The position numbers and the translations under genes were made by a program. Positions 36,383 to 45,583 of a DNA stretch of 64,000 nt are shown here, piece by piece. This DNA is from Clostridiales bacterium. GTDB lineage: Bacteria; Bacillota; Clostridia; Oscillospirales; Oscillospiraceae. The first letter of the stretch is position 1. The number at the start of each line of letters is the position of its first letter. The notes under the pieces are model-generated. The model did not search any database and was not told the DNA's origin. It worked only from the letters and a program-made list of their open reading frames with translations. The stretch is taken from the NCBI GenBank assembly GCA_025757645.1, contig CP107216.1, forward strand, positions 248,001 through 312,000, in the 5' to 3' direction.

Positions 36383-38195
36383 TGTCTTTTTTCTCCTTTT
36401 CGTCAAGTAGTTCTTCCAGCTCCTCTTCCGAGTAGAGCAAGAATTCGTGTTTTTCTGCCTCCAGCTTTTCGGCGTTTTTGACAGCCTTCTTGTCGAAGCT
36501 GAACGCCATGGAAGCGATACTTCGGGTATCTTCGCCGTGAGTATAGGCCGGTGCGGAACCGTCCGTCGTAAGCGCCACATTGGGATGATGAAGGATGTCA
36601 TACTTGAGATCCCGGATGGGGCGCTCTCCGCGTATAAAAAGAAGTGCGTACCGGTTGTCCAGCATACGCACTTCGTCAGGTGTCATCAGCTCTCGTCCGG
36701 CAAGCTGATAGTTGGTAGAATAGCTTCCGTTTCTGCCGCGAGACCGTCCGTAGGTATTCGTATCGATGGTCTCCTTGCCCAGCAGCTTGGAAACATACTC
36801 GTGGGTACTCTGCTCGTTACCGCCCAGGTACAGAAATTCATCGCAGTTGCCCACAATACTCTCCCATTGCTTCTCGAACAGAGCTTTCAGCTGCGCAAGA
36901 TTCTGAATGATGATGGAAACGGAAATCTCACGGCTTCGCATGGTGGACAGGAGCTTATCAAACTCATCCGGCAGGGCGACATTGGCAAACTCGTCCATGA
37001 CGAAATGCACATGCACGGGCAGCCTGCCGCCGTGAACGGAGTCGGCCTGATAGTAGAGCTGCTGAAACAGCTGGGTATAGAGCATACCCACGATGAAATT
37101 GAAGGAGCTGTCGTTATCAGGAATTACGGCGAATACCGCCGTTTTCTTTTCGCCGATTTGCCCCAAATCCATCTCATCGCATTGGGTGATGCCGGCCAGT
37201 GAATCCAGATTGAACTTTTCCAAACGGGAGACAAGGGAAATCTGAATGGATTTCAGTGTCTTAGCGCTGCCGGAGTGATACGCCCGATAATACTTGAGAG
37301 CGATATGCTCCGGGTTTCTTTCCTCCAATCTCTCAAAAAGCTCATCGAGAACAGATTGATACTCCTCGTTGTCCTCCTTTACATCGCCGGCTCTGATCAT
37401 CTCCATGACCATGGAGAAGTTCTGCTCATCAGGCGGAGCCTCATAATGGAGATAGCAGACAAGGGCCTTGAGCAGCATCGCTGCCGTCTGATCCCAGAAC
37501 GGGTCCTGCGTCTGACTGCCTTTGGGCGTTGTGTTCTTAAAAAGGTTTGTGGTAAGCCGCTGAATATCATCATCGCTGCTGATATACACGAACGGGTTGT
37601 AGCAATGGCTTTTCTCCATATCAATGAGGTCAAGGACTTTGATCTCATAGCCCTTCTCCTCCAGCAGATGGCCGGTATCCCGGAGCAGCTCACCCTTGGG
37701 GTCAAGCACAACGAAAGAAGTATTCGCATTCATAATGTTGGGCTTGGCGTAGAAGCGTGTTTTGCCTGCACCGGAACCGCCGCATACAAGTACATTCAGA
37801 TTTCTGCGGTGCTTTCTTCCGTCCAGGCCGATGGCGACATTTTGCGTCAGCAGCTTGTTTTCCGTCTTATCCTTGTTGGCATATTTCTTGTTGACCGAAC
37901 CAGCCGCGCCCCATTTAGCTGATCCGTGCTCTTCTCGCCGTCTGTAATTGTGCTCCGTGGAGAGATAGACGCCGATGGCGATCCCGTACACCAAAAGCAA
38001 AGTGAGGACAGTTTTTACACTGTCCTCACAAAGCTGTATCTGGAATGGGTTTTGCATCACCGATCCGAACTGCTGAACCAGTCCGGGCAATCCATCCTTT
38101 AAGCAGGGAGCAATCAACAGGCCGAGCCACACAACCGGAATTATGCCGCAAAGATAAAGGATCACATTCTGCTTGGAGAGCTTATCTTGCCTCAC
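36369..38195 (-). CDS. virD4: VirD4-type coupling protein (TraG/TraD family)
   Basis: About 608 residues. Two N-terminal membrane spans, Walker A CGGSGAGKT near 140, VLDPKGELLRD, and the coupling-protein box MDEFANVALPDEFDKLLSTM near 398. It brings the relaxase-DNA complex to the mating channel. A GTG at 38195 with GGAGA eight bases upstream gives the typical family N-terminus RQDKLSKQNVILYL. The GTG overlaps the end of the preceding 63-residue gene. Confidence 0.93.
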   Translation of the reverse strand: MRQDKLSKQNVILYLCGIIPVVWLGLLIAPCLKDGLPGLVQQFGSVMQNPFQIQLCEDSVKTVLTLLLVYGIAIGVYLSTEHNYRRREEHGSAKWGAAGSVNKKYANKDKTENKLLTQNVAIGLDGRKHRRNLNVLVCGGSGAGKTRFYAKPNIMNANTSFVVLDPKGELLRDTGHLLEEKGYEIKVLDLIDMEKSHCYNPFVYISSDDDIQRLTTNLFKNTTPKGSQTQDPFWDQTAAMLLKALVCYLHYEAPPDEQNFSMVMEMIRAGDVKEDNEEYQSVLDELFERLEERNPEHIALKYYRAYHSGSAKTLKSIQISLVSRLEKFNLDSLAGITQCDEMDLGQIGEKKTAVFAVIPDNDSSFNFIVGMLYTQLFQQLYYQADSVHGGRLPVHVHFVMDEFANVALPDEFDKLLSTMRSREISVSIIIQNLAQLKALFEKQWESIVGNCDEFLYLGGNEQSTHEYVSKLLGKETIDTNTYGRSRGRNGSYSTNYQLAGRELMTPDEVRMLDNRYALLFIRGERPIRDLKYDILHHPNVALTTDGSAPAYTHGEDTRSIASMAFSFDKKAVKNAEKLEAEKHEFLLYSEEELEELLDEKEKKDNEET

Positions 38196-38373
38196 GGTCG
38201 GCTCTCCGTTTCTCTTTCTTTGTTGGGGCATCAATGACCTTCAGGATCAAATCGTTAATGTCTTCTGTGGGCTTTTCGTCCCGGAGAAGATCGTTCCGAA
38301 AATCCATCAGGCCGCTGACCATCAGACGCTGCTCAAAATCGTCCAGCGTGACGACTTTCTTTTCCTCAGCCAT
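38182..38373 (-). CDS. Small conserved ICE protein
   Basis: 63 residues, mostly helical and charged, with a core FRNDLLRDEKPTEDINDLI. The same core, with 15 of 23 residues identical, recurs in the small protein at 47011-47172, so the element carries two members of one unnamed family. AAGGAGGTG before the ATG is ideal. Its position just before virD4 suggests a role in coupling or its regulation, unproven. Confidence 0.75.
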   Translation of the reverse strand: MAEEKKVVTLDDFEQRLMVSGLMDFRNDLLRDEKPTEDINDLILKVIDAPTKKEKRRADREAR

Positions 38374-38388
38374 ATTGGGGGCACCTCC

Positions 38389-39294
38389 TTATCTCGCTTC
38401 ATCCCTGCGTTCCTTGGGCTTCATGCTCTTGTCCAGCACCTTCGCCATGTCGGACGAGATCTCATTGGCCACATCTCTGATCTTGGACAGCCCGTTTCTC
38501 ACACTGCGGGCATCCATCGTAGAGAATCCTTCGGGAAGTCTGTCAAAGCGGAACATATCCTTTGGCACATTGTACCGGCTGCAGAGCACATATGACACGC
38601 AGTAGGCGGTAAAGGCATGGTCGCTGCGCTTATATGCGCCGTCGTCCAGATGCGCGTGAGCAAGCTCCTGAGAAATGCCGCGGAAAATGTCACCGGCCTC
38701 CAGCCCAGGTCTAACATAGATTTTCTTGTCGTCGGGACGATATACCGCGTTGATGTTCTCCGGCAGCTTTTGTCTGATCTCGATGGGGCAAGGTGCATTG
38801 TGGATGATGGCTTTCAGAAGCAGCCGCTCGTCCCGCTTCATTGCGGGGCGGTCCTTGGCCTTTGCGGTCGTCTGGGAAATGTCGAACACCTTCTTGGAGT
38901 TGTAGCTGACACCCACGGTGCCGTCCTCCTTGGTGTATTCCTCGCCGGGCTCCAGCAATACGATTCCGCTTTCGCCCTTTTTGATGAACACACCGTTATT
39001 CTTCCAGCCCTTAAAATCCGAAAGCTGGGTGGCGTCGGCTTTCTGGGCGGTGATCAGAACCGCATTGCCCACAGAGTAGCGGTCAAAACGCGCCTGCACA
39101 TCCAGATAGGATTGGAAGCGGCTGCCGTCATTTGCCATGCGCTGTGCAGTCTCATCAATCATGACAAAAGCGCGCTCACGCTCCTGCTTCTTCTGTGCAG
39201 CCCACTCCTCCTTGTTGAAGGAAACGAAGCTCTTATCCTCCGTACCCTTCTGCGCGGAGGCATTGAAAATATCATCATAGTTTGCCATGGTCAT
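38389..39294 (-). CDS. ArdC-like ssDNA-binding/antirestriction-type protein
   Basis: 301 residues. The N-terminal half has the ArdC/LtrC-type ssDNA-binding pattern (YLDVQARFDRYSVGNAVLIT, then DFKGWKNNGVFIKKGESGI). The C-terminal half corresponds to the metallopeptidase-like domain, but the metal site reads QELAHAH, so the first histidine of HExxH is replaced by glutamine. It may protect or coat incoming single-stranded DNA during transfer. The start overlaps the PcfB stop as ATGA. Confidence 0.78.
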   Translation of the reverse strand: MTMANYDDIFNASAQKGTEDKSFVSFNKEEWAAQKKQERERAFVMIDETAQRMANDGSRFQSYLDVQARFDRYSVGNAVLITAQKADATQLSDFKGWKNNGVFIKKGESGIVLLEPGEEYTKEDGTVGVSYNSKKVFDISQTTAKAKDRPAMKRDERLLLKAIIHNAPCPIEIRQKLPENINAVYRPDDKKIYVRPGLEAGDIFRGISQELAHAHLDDGAYKRSDHAFTAYCVSYVLCSRYNVPKDMFRFDRLPEGFSTMDARSVRNGLSKIRDVANEISSDMAKVLDKSMKPKERRDEAR

Positions 39295-40073
39295 CTCTCC
39301 TTGTCTTTTTTCTTTTTCGGCACAGGCCTGTGCTCAGAGGTTCTGTTGGGTTCGTCCTTGCTTTTCTGCGCGGAGCTCGTCCTCTGTCTCTGCTCCTCCC
39401 GGATCTCCTTCATTTCCTGCCGGACAGACGGGCGGGAGCGTTCCATAGGATCAGAGATACCCCTGACGGTTTTCTCGCGCTGATTTGATGTAGGCTCGGA
39501 CGGACGGGATTTCGCAGCCGGGCCTTGTGTGGGGTTTTGCGTTTGCGCCTCCTCCTTATTGGGCGCAGGGGCAAGAAGCGCATCCAGGAAGGCTTCCTCC
39601 TTGTCCTTTTCCGTGGTGCTGCGGTCGGGAACAGGAATGTCCGCGTTCTTCTGTTCCTCCTTTGCCTTGACGATTTCGGTACGCGCCGAGCCGATGTCTG
39701 CGGTGGCAATGCCGAAGCGGTCAAAAATGCGGTTGATCTTGCTGGCGTCCTCTGCGCGGACAAACACATCGGTGTGGCCGTCGTTCGCCGTTTTGTCCTT
39801 CAAAATGCAATACAGGATGCCGTACTTCTTTGCCTCACGGCAGAACTTTTCAAGATCTCTGTCGCCAATGGCAAAGACCTTGAGTTCCTTCCCGCTGCGG
39901 AGCATACTGTTGAGCCGTGTTTTCCCGCGCGTCTTTTTTTGGTCCTTCAGCACCGCATAAAGCAGCACTGCCAAACGCTCAGCGGCTTTCCCGCTGATTT
40001 TTGCAGCCACCTCAACGCCGTTGAGTGTCATCCTCACGACCTGCTCGGCTGCTTCCCCTGACGAGTAACTCAT
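39291..40073 (-). CDS. PcfB/DUF3801-family protein
   Basis: 260 residues. The conserved N-terminal domain (about 1-135; EAAEQVVRMTLNGVEVAAKI, LLYAVLKDQ, YCILKDK) is that of PcfB, an accessory protein that links relaxase and coupling protein in pCF10. The C-terminal half is charged, low in complexity and probably disordered. The start at 40073 follows AAAGGAG and overlaps the relaxase gene by about 60 bases. Confidence 0.83.
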   Translation of the reverse strand: MSYSSGEAAEQVVRMTLNGVEVAAKISGKAAERLAVLLYAVLKDQKKTRGKTRLNSMLRSGKELKVFAIGDRDLEKFCREAKKYGILYCILKDKTANDGHTDVFVRAEDASKINRIFDRFGIATADIGSARTEIVKAKEEQKNADIPVPDRSTTEKDKEEAFLDALLAPAPNKEEAQTQNPTQGPAAKSRPSEPTSNQREKTVRGISDPMERSRPSVRQEMKEIREEQRQRTSSAQKSKDEPNRTSEHRPVPKKKKDKER

Positions 40074-41433
40074 TTTCCGTTTTCTCCTTTCGTTCGATTT
40101 TCTGCTGCTCGATTTGCTCAAGATTCTTACGAACCTGTTCCGACCGATCAGCGATGTCGGAGCACAGCACAATATCCCTCCGGCAGGTTTTCAGCTCTGT
40201 GGTCAGCTCCGCGATCCGGGCTCTTGTTGCTTCGGCACTTTGAGAATCTTCTTTTCTTATGTGCCGCTTCAGTTCATTCTTCAGTCCCGTGCGCTGCTGC
40301 GTCAAAGCTTCCACCTGCTTTTCCTTTTCGGCCTTATAGCCGGCAAGGGTCTCCACAGTTTCAAGTCCTGTTTTGGCAAGGAAATCCGCCTGAGCAATGT
40401 ATCTGTCGAGCTTCGTCACATCCTCACGCAAAAAAGCCGACACCTTTTTTACAGATGCCGGCTTATGCACGATGATGTGAAGCTCATAACAGTAATATAG
40501 GTACAGGGCGTAAAGGCCGGTTGCCTTCTTTGCTTTCTCCTTGTATTGGTAATAGGGCGCTTTCGTGTCCTCCGCCACCTCGGGGAAGGGCGTCTTGCGG
40601 CGGTAGTTGTTCTGAATCCGCTGCTTGATGGAATCCAGCTCGTAGTATTCACCCAGCTTGTCCAAGCGGAAGTTCTTCCCGCCGTCCACGATCCTTACAA
40701 TGGGGTGGACCCTCGGAGAACCCTTCGGCGTTTTCGTAATCACCTCATAGCCCATTTCCTTCATGACGCGCAGAAACTCACGCTCCGTGGTCGAGGCGAG
40801 GATCGCCCTGTCAATATCCTCGCGTATTCTGTTGCGCATGGTCGGCTTGCCGTTCTTCTCGGCCAGCCATTCTCCGTAATTGGCTCTGCGGTCGGCAGGG
40901 TACTCTATCACGGAAATCTTGGCTTCCCGGCACAGCCGGTCGGAGACCTCCCGCATCCGTCTGTAATCCGCCGGTGAGTTGTAGAACTTCTTACCGTCCA
41001 CATCGGAAACGGAGTTTATGACAAAGTGATTGTGATAATGCCCGGTGTTGCAGTGGGTAGCGATCACGACCTGAAAGCGGTCGCCCCATAACTCTCTGGC
41101 AAGGGCGACACCAATGCTGTGTGCCGTATCTGCATCCACTTCATCTGCCTTAAATGATTGATAACCGTGATAGCAGGACCTGCCGCCCTCATTATGCATC
41201 AGCCGCTTTGTCTCCATGAACTCCTGCGCCGCCGTTTCCTCGCTGTGGAGATGGAGGCAGGTGACATAGGCTCTTTTCTCGGTTTTCATTTCGTCGGCGG
41301 CATATTCCACCACGCCCTCGATTTCATGAAGCTCCGAGAGTCTTTCTTTGTCATGCGTTTTCTCTGGATTGCGGGCGTAATTGATGACCTTATCCACTCG
41401 CCCTTTTATGGGCCAGATTGATGTAACCGCCAT
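40012..41433 (-). CDS. Relaxase, MobA/VirD2-like
   Basis: 473 residues. It nicks oriT and pilots the strand. The N-terminal catalytic region contains a candidate nucleophile tyrosine (VINYARNPEKT, Y19) and the metal-binding triad in GHYHNHFVIN (H132, H134, H136). The middle includes AILASTTEREFLRVMKEMGY. The C-terminal third is a coiled coil rich in Lys/Glu/Arg. The ATG overlaps the mobC stop by one base, and a candidate oriT lies immediately beyond mobC. Confidence 0.92.
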   Translation of the reverse strand: MAVTSIWPIKGRVDKVINYARNPEKTHDKERLSELHEIEGVVEYAADEMKTEKRAYVTCLHLHSEETAAQEFMETKRLMHNEGGRSCYHGYQSFKADEVDADTAHSIGVALARELWGDRFQVVIATHCNTGHYHNHFVINSVSDVDGKKFYNSPADYRRMREVSDRLCREAKISVIEYPADRRANYGEWLAEKNGKPTMRNRIREDIDRAILASTTEREFLRVMKEMGYEVITKTPKGSPRVHPIVRIVDGGKNFRLDKLGEYYELDSIKQRIQNNYRRKTPFPEVAEDTKAPYYQYKEKAKKATGLYALYLYYCYELHIIVHKPASVKKVSAFLREDVTKLDRYIAQADFLAKTGLETVETLAGYKAEKEKQVEALTQQRTGLKNELKRHIRKEDSQSAEATRARIAELTTELKTCRRDIVLCSDIADRSEQVRKNLEQIEQQKIERKEKTENELLVRGSSRAGREDDTQRR

Positions 41434-41762
41434 TACTGATAATCGGAGGTGTACGCATCAGATACCATTTTCGTGGCGGCTCTGATTCCCTCCAAGTCCT
41501 TTCTGAACTGGGGCATATCCGGCACATTGGTGGTGTTGAATCTCTTCAAGGTCTGATCCAGATTGTACCCCGCCTGCCGCATGGCCCGAAGCAGCAGGGG
41601 AATATCCGCAGGCGGCGCTTCCTTAATTTCCTTATCGGCTACGCTGCGGCGAACAAAGCTGCCGATGGACAGCCCTGCTCTCTTGGCTTTCTTGGAAAGC
41701 ACGGACAGTTCATCCTTTGTGAAGCAAACCTCCACTCTACAATTTCTTTTTCTCAAAAACAC
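41433..41762 (-). CDS. mobC: MobC-like relaxosome accessory protein
   Basis: 109 residues: an N-terminal ribbon-helix-helix (CRVEVCFTKDELSVLSKKAK, GLSIGSFVRRSV) and a C-terminal helical domain containing MRQAGYNLDQTLKRFN, the MobC pattern. It would bind and help melt oriT for the relaxase. Start GTG at 41762 with AAAGGA upstream. It is next to the relaxase gene and to the inverted repeats of the candidate oriT. Confidence 0.88.
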   Translation of the reverse strand: MFLRKRNCRVEVCFTKDELSVLSKKAKRAGLSIGSFVRRSVADKEIKEAPPADIPLLLRAMRQAGYNLDQTLKRFNTTNVPDMPQFRKDLEGIRAATKMVSDAYTSDYQ

Positions 41763-41862
41763 TCATCCTTTCCGTTGGGGTTTCAGGGGCATTGCCCCAG
41801 ACAAGCGGAATCTGTACGGACAGATTCGTTGCTTGTTAAGACAATGCCACCAACCCCACGAT
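41763..41862 (-). other. Candidate oriT
   Basis: The 100-base gap before mobC holds nested inverted repeats: TGGGGTT/AACCCCA (41776-41782 and 41852-41858), GGGGCATTGCCCC (41787-41799), and ACAAGC-x-GAATCTGT / ACAGATTC-xxx-GCTTGT (41801-41836). Location beside mobC and the relaxase gene and the repeat density are what an origin of transfer shows. The nick site itself cannot be identified. Confidence 0.6.
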
Positions 41863-42168
41863 TCAAATTACTTCGACACTTCTGAGGTACGAAACGCCCT
41901 TTGCAGAGAATTGGAACGAAACACTTACACGGGTATTAAGAGGAATATCAGCCAAACCCAAATAGTTCTTTTCGCTCCATGCTGATGTCATGATCTTTCT
42001 TCCGTCATCGAAATCAAGATATGCCAACAGGTTTTTGTTCCTATCCCAGCGTTTACAGGCGATCGTCGCTGCAAAAGTCCCCTCAAAATCAGGGAACCGA
42101 TATTCACGACCGTCAAAGCCGGACTCCACGAACTCCCGCCAGGACAATGCGCGCTTTTCGTTTTCCAT
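41863..42168 (-). CDS. Conserved ICE protein of unknown function
   Basis: 101 residues, beta-rich (YRFPDFEGTFAATIACKRW, then LLAYLDFDDGRKIMTSAW), ending in SYLRSVEVI. GGAGGTG eight bases before the ATG at 42168 favours this start over one 33 bases earlier. The pattern could be an OB-like fold, suggesting single-strand DNA binding, but I do not recognise the family. It lies upstream of the candidate oriT. Confidence 0.65.
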   Translation of the reverse strand: MENEKRALSWREFVESGFDGREYRFPDFEGTFAATIACKRWDRNKNLLAYLDFDDGRKIMTSAWSEKNYLGLADIPLNTRVSVSFQFSAKGVSYLRSVEVI

Positions 42169-42252
42169 ATCGTTTTCACCTCCATTCCAATGTGGCTCCA
42201 TTTTGGAGCCACCGATCGTTTGGGCAAGAAAAATGGCTCCAAATTGGCGCCA

Positions 42253-42531
42253 TTAAAAGGTTTCAAGAAAATCCAGTATCTCGTTTTCAGATTCTTCTGT
42301 CTCGGAACTACGGGCAGCTGGTTCAGAGGGAATAAACACGGCTTTCTTCAATTCTTCAGAAACGACTTTTCTGATCATCTTTTCCAAGCCGGAAAGCTCG
42401 CTTGAAGTATTGATTGCGCTGATAACCTCTTTGCCGACAAGTCCATTTCCTTTTTCGTGGATGGTCTCCCATGCTTTTCGCTCGGCATCCACATCCATGT
42501 TGAAACGCACACTGATTCTCTTGTAACTCAT
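42253..42531 (-). CDS. Partition accessory protein, ParR-like
   Basis: 92 residues. The N-terminal half (YKRISVRFNMDVDAERKAWE) has the look of a ribbon-helix-helix or ParR-type DNA-binding domain. The C-terminal half is acidic. It begins inside the last codons of the ParM-like gene (four-base overlap), so it is probably the DNA-binding adaptor of that actin. Assignment as ParR rests on position more than on sequence. Confidence 0.65.
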   Translation of the reverse strand: MSYKRISVRFNMDVDAERKAWETIHEKGNGLVGKEVISAINTSSELSGLEKMIRKVVSEELKKAVFIPSEPAARSSETEESENEILDFLETF

Positions 42532-43451
42532 CGTGAAATGCCTTTGCGGGCATTTAGCTCTGCGAGATATTCATACCCCTTCGCCGTGGCGCAGATGTCA
42601 TCGTTGATGGTCACACGGGAAGCATCGTACACACCGAAGTTGCGGATCAGGCAGCTGCCGCCGCCGAGAACATACAGTCTCATCAGCTCCGGATTATACT
42701 CGTGCTCACGAAGTCTCTGAAAAATGCCATCCACATAATCGGTGGCCGTGTCAGTAATGGTTTTCAGATAATCCTCCTTAATATCTGCCGTACCGAAGCG
42801 GAACACCCGGTTGATGATCGCCTCGTCCACGGTGGTGTGATGCGCACGCATGACATTCTCCCGCACGGCCAGTAGGCACTGGTGTGTACCGTATTTCTCC
42901 GTAAACATATTCCCGGAAACCGGCTTTTTGTCATTGATGAACATGATATTCATGGTGCCGTTCCCAATATCGCAGATCATGTTTACGCCCCGAAAGTCAG
43001 AAAGCCGGTCTGCCACCGCCGCAAAGCTCTGGGGAAACACATCCACGCCTACAATCTCCACATGGTAGGAGACATTTCGGAACGAGAAGTCTACGGCTTT
43101 GTTCTGCAAGAGATAGTCCCTGAACTCGTCCCGCTGACCACTGACCCAAGTAAGAGGAAGACCTGCCGCAATTCTGATTTTGCCGCAGGTCATTTTTCGG
43201 ATATTCAGTTCCCGCGCGATGGCCGCAAGCGCCAGCACATAGTAGTCCAAATCCCGCGTCTTATCCGCAAGGAACTCCTTGTGCCCTTCACCGATCAGGT
43301 AGAACTTGCTTTCATAGACAAGCAGATTCTCCTTGAACACCGGCTCCTTGTCATAGGCGGAAACGCTTGCCGGGAAGCAGCAGTTTGCGGTTTTGATATT
43401 GCCGTAGCCGCTGTCGATTCCGATTATGATTACATCGTCGGTCATCTTCAT
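42528..43451 (-). CDS. parM: ParM-like actin ATPase
   Basis: 307 residues with the actin-fold phosphate loops: IGIDSGYGNIKTAN at the N-terminus, ICDIGNGTMNIMF in the middle, and an adenosine motif LYVLGGGSCLIRN. ParM filaments push plasmid copies apart. In an ICE it would stabilise the excised circle. GGAGGTGATGGC before the ATG supports the start. Confidence 0.88.
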   Translation of the reverse strand: MKMTDDVIIIGIDSGYGNIKTANCCFPASVSAYDKEPVFKENLLVYESKFYLIGEGHKEFLADKTRDLDYYVLALAAIARELNIRKMTCGKIRIAAGLPLTWVSGQRDEFRDYLLQNKAVDFSFRNVSYHVEIVGVDVFPQSFAAVADRLSDFRGVNMICDIGNGTMNIMFINDKKPVSGNMFTEKYGTHQCLLAVRENVMRAHHTTVDEAIINRVFRFGTADIKEDYLKTITDTATDYVDGIFQRLREHEYNPELMRLYVLGGGSCLIRNFGVYDASRVTINDDICATAKGYEYLAELNARKGISR

Positions 43452-43464
43452 GCCATCACCTCCA

Positions 43465-44187
43465 TCAGCGCTCGTGGTCTTTTTCGGGCTTATAGGGAAC
43501 GGCCTTGATTTCCCCGCCGACCCGAAAGAAGCGCTCCGGATTCTGAAACTGCTTCTTATACCGTTCCAACTGTTCCTTGTTGAGGGAGCCGAAGTACGGC
43601 GTGCTGCAATCGCAGATGAAAAAGGGGCCGAAGATAATGTCCATCATCTCCCTGCCTTCTCCGTAGATGGCGCGGCAGGGCCGCATGCCGTTGTACTTGC
43701 CCTCGTCGTTGCAGACGATGCAGACCTGCTCTTCAAAGGGATAATAGGGCTCGATCAGCCCGCCGACCACCCTCTGCAAATCGGAAAGCTCCGTCCCGAT
43801 CTCTGCGACTCTGGCAACCTTGCCCGGTTCACAGAGCACCACTTTGATTTTCTTCTCTTTCAGGGGCTCGGTCATATCCGGGTCAAAATCCACTTCCCGA
43901 AAGCCGATACTGTCGCAGAAATGGAAGGTGGATTTTTCCTCACCTACGACCTCAACCACATCCGAAACGGAAAGGGACCTGCCCCGGTATCCGTCCGGAT
44001 GGTCAAGGTTGAACATCTGGTACACTTCTTCCAGGGTACCGCATTCCACCTCGCCCTCAAACACCTTGTCGTAGATCTCGCTGCGAAGCGCGGCAGGGTC
44101 CTGAAAGCGCTCCAGATTTTCATAGTTCAAGAAGACCACATTGTTCTCGTCCCGGTCCGGGTCGATCTGATAAATTGCAATGTTCAT
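43465..44187 (-). CDS. YodL/DUF3846-type ICE protein
   Basis: 240 residues. The N-terminal 110 (MNIAIYQIDPDRDENNVVFL and on) resemble the YodL domain. The C-terminal part (IEPYYPFEEQVCIVCNDEGKYNG, then PCRAIYGEG and FGPFFICDC) is DUF3846-like. Both domains are typical of Tn1549-type elements and unstudied. AAAGGAG precedes the ATG, which overlaps the stop of the primase-like gene as ATGA. Confidence 0.78.
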   Translation of the reverse strand: MNIAIYQIDPDRDENNVVFLNYENLERFQDPAALRSEIYDKVFEGEVECGTLEEVYQMFNLDHPDGYRGRSLSVSDVVEVVGEEKSTFHFCDSIGFREVDFDPDMTEPLKEKKIKVVLCEPGKVARVAEIGTELSDLQRVVGGLIEPYYPFEEQVCIVCNDEGKYNGMRPCRAIYGEGREMMDIIFGPFFICDCSTPYFGSLNKEQLERYKKQFQNPERFFRVGGEIKAVPYKPEKDHER

Positions 44188-45128
44188 GTGCGTTCCCGCT
44201 CCTTTCTTTCTCTCATAAGTCCTACACGGATTTTCAGCTCGTCATTCACATCTTTCCCACGGGAGGGCGGCTCGTCATAGACCTGATACCTTCCTTGCAG
44301 TCCGCCAACAATTCCTTTCACAGCGCCTCGACCGACGGCATCGTTATCCAAATGCAGATGGATTTTGCGGACGGATGGGTGCTCGTCAAGAAATCTACTC
44401 AAGGCCACCGGCACAACATTCTCTCGTTTAGTCTGAAACACACCGGCTAAAGACAAATAGGTTTCACTTTTCCAGTCGCGCCCGGCAAGCAGCGCCAAGG
44501 TTGCGAAGCTCAGCAGGTCAATGGCGGATTCAAATACATGAATGTGCTCCGCATTCGGCTTTCCCTCCAAGAAAAAAGAGAAGTGCTTGTCACTGCCGGT
44601 CAGTTCCCCTTTGTAGCTGCTGACAGTGCTGCGCAGAGCGCCATATCTCGCTTTGCCGTCCTTGTCGTACCCTACGAACATCGCATTGTGGTAATCTGCA
44701 GACTCAAAGAGCAACTTGTTATCCAGGCAATAACGGATAATAACCGGGTGAATTCCTCGGCCTTGCAGGTATTTCTCCACACGGTTCGTTGTTTCGGACA
44801 GCTCCGGCATCAGCAAATTCGTATGCTTTCGTTCCTTCTGGCGATAGAAAACGGGAGGCTTTTCTGCCTCCCGTCCGAGAATAATTTCTGCTGCCTGCGT
44901 GAAAGAGATGCCCTTCACCTTAATAAGATAGTCCAGCGCCGATCTGCCGCCGATACCCTGAGAGAACCAGCACCACTTTCCGTTGCTGATTCGCAGGGAG
45001 TCATGCTCTCTGGTGCAGTAGGTGTTTCCGGATACATGGACAAGCTCCTGCGGTTCATAATTGCGGAGGTAAGTCAAAAGATCCATTTCCTTGGCCTTGG
45101 CAATATCCTCCGCTGCAATATAGCGCAT
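44184..45128 (-). CDS. DUF3991/TOPRIM primase-like protein
   Basis: 314 residues. A DUF3991 region includes KWCWFSQGIGGRSALDYL and is followed by a TOPRIM-like domain (HIHVFESAIDLLSFATLALL, then KIHLHLDNDAVGRGA). The acidic residues E in FESAID and D-N-D in LDNDAVG are the TOPRIM metal ligands. It probably takes part in replication or priming of the transferred strand. The zinc-finger part of a true primase is reduced to two cysteines (CTRE and WCWF). Confidence 0.85.
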   Translation of the reverse strand: MRYIAAEDIAKAKEMDLLTYLRNYEPQELVHVSGNTYCTREHDSLRISNGKWCWFSQGIGGRSALDYLIKVKGISFTQAAEIILGREAEKPPVFYRQKERKHTNLLMPELSETTNRVEKYLQGRGIHPVIIRYCLDNKLLFESADYHNAMFVGYDKDGKARYGALRSTVSSYKGELTGSDKHFSFFLEGKPNAEHIHVFESAIDLLSFATLALLAGRDWKSETYLSLAGVFQTKRENVVPVALSRFLDEHPSVRKIHLHLDNDAVGRGAVKGIVGGLQGRYQVYDEPPSRGKDVNDELKIRVGLMRERKERERT

Positions 45129-45134
45129 AGGGCA

Positions 45135-45473
45135 TCACCTCGCTTCACGCCGGTCTCTCAGAAAATCGGCCCGGATGACCGCATTGGCTCGGCACTCGAT
45201 GGTGTCACGGATGTTGTCCATGTGGTCGGTCTCCCGCTTTTCGAAGTCCTTGAACACATCCGCAAGGGGCCTGGGCGACTTCAGGAGTGCCTTGCACTGC
45301 TTATCGGATAGGTCGTATTCCTCCAGTGCCAGCACGATGTCCTCCCGTACCGTGTACTCGTAGCAGTGGTTCAGGATTTCGTCGGGCGGCTGGGAAAGCA
45401 GCCACTCCCGATACTTCTCCTGTTCTGCGAACACCTTCTTATATAAGGCGGTGTTCAGTTCTTCGTTTGTCAT
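45135..45473 (-). CDS. DUF3848-family ICE protein
   Basis: 112 residues beginning MTNEELNTALYKKVFAEQEKY, the pattern of DUF3848, with an all-helical composition. AAGGAGG seven bases before the ATG at 45473 makes this the start; an open extension to 45596 crosses a terminator hairpin. Function unknown. It is the first gene of the block that runs down to the primase-like and ParM genes. Confidence 0.8.
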   Translation of the reverse strand: MTNEELNTALYKKVFAEQEKYREWLLSQPPDEILNHCYEYTVREDIVLALEEYDLSDKQCKALLKSPRPLADVFKDFEKRETDHMDNIRDTIECRANAVIRADFLRDRREAR

Positions 45474-45521
45474 TTTGCTTCCTCCTTCATTTATGTTTTT
45501 GGGATAACACGCTCTATAGAA

Positions 45522-45558
45522 ACAGCCGCCTGATTTCTCTTGGAAACCAAGCGGCTGT
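45522..45558 (-). terminator. Terminator of the first DUF4143 ATPase gene
   Basis: ACAGCCGC / GCGGCTGT stem with an inner TTGG/CCAA pairing, followed on the minus strand by TTCTAT. It lies just past the stop at 45584. Confidence 0.65.
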
Positions 45559-45583
45559 GTATAGAATATTTTTTGGAACGAAA

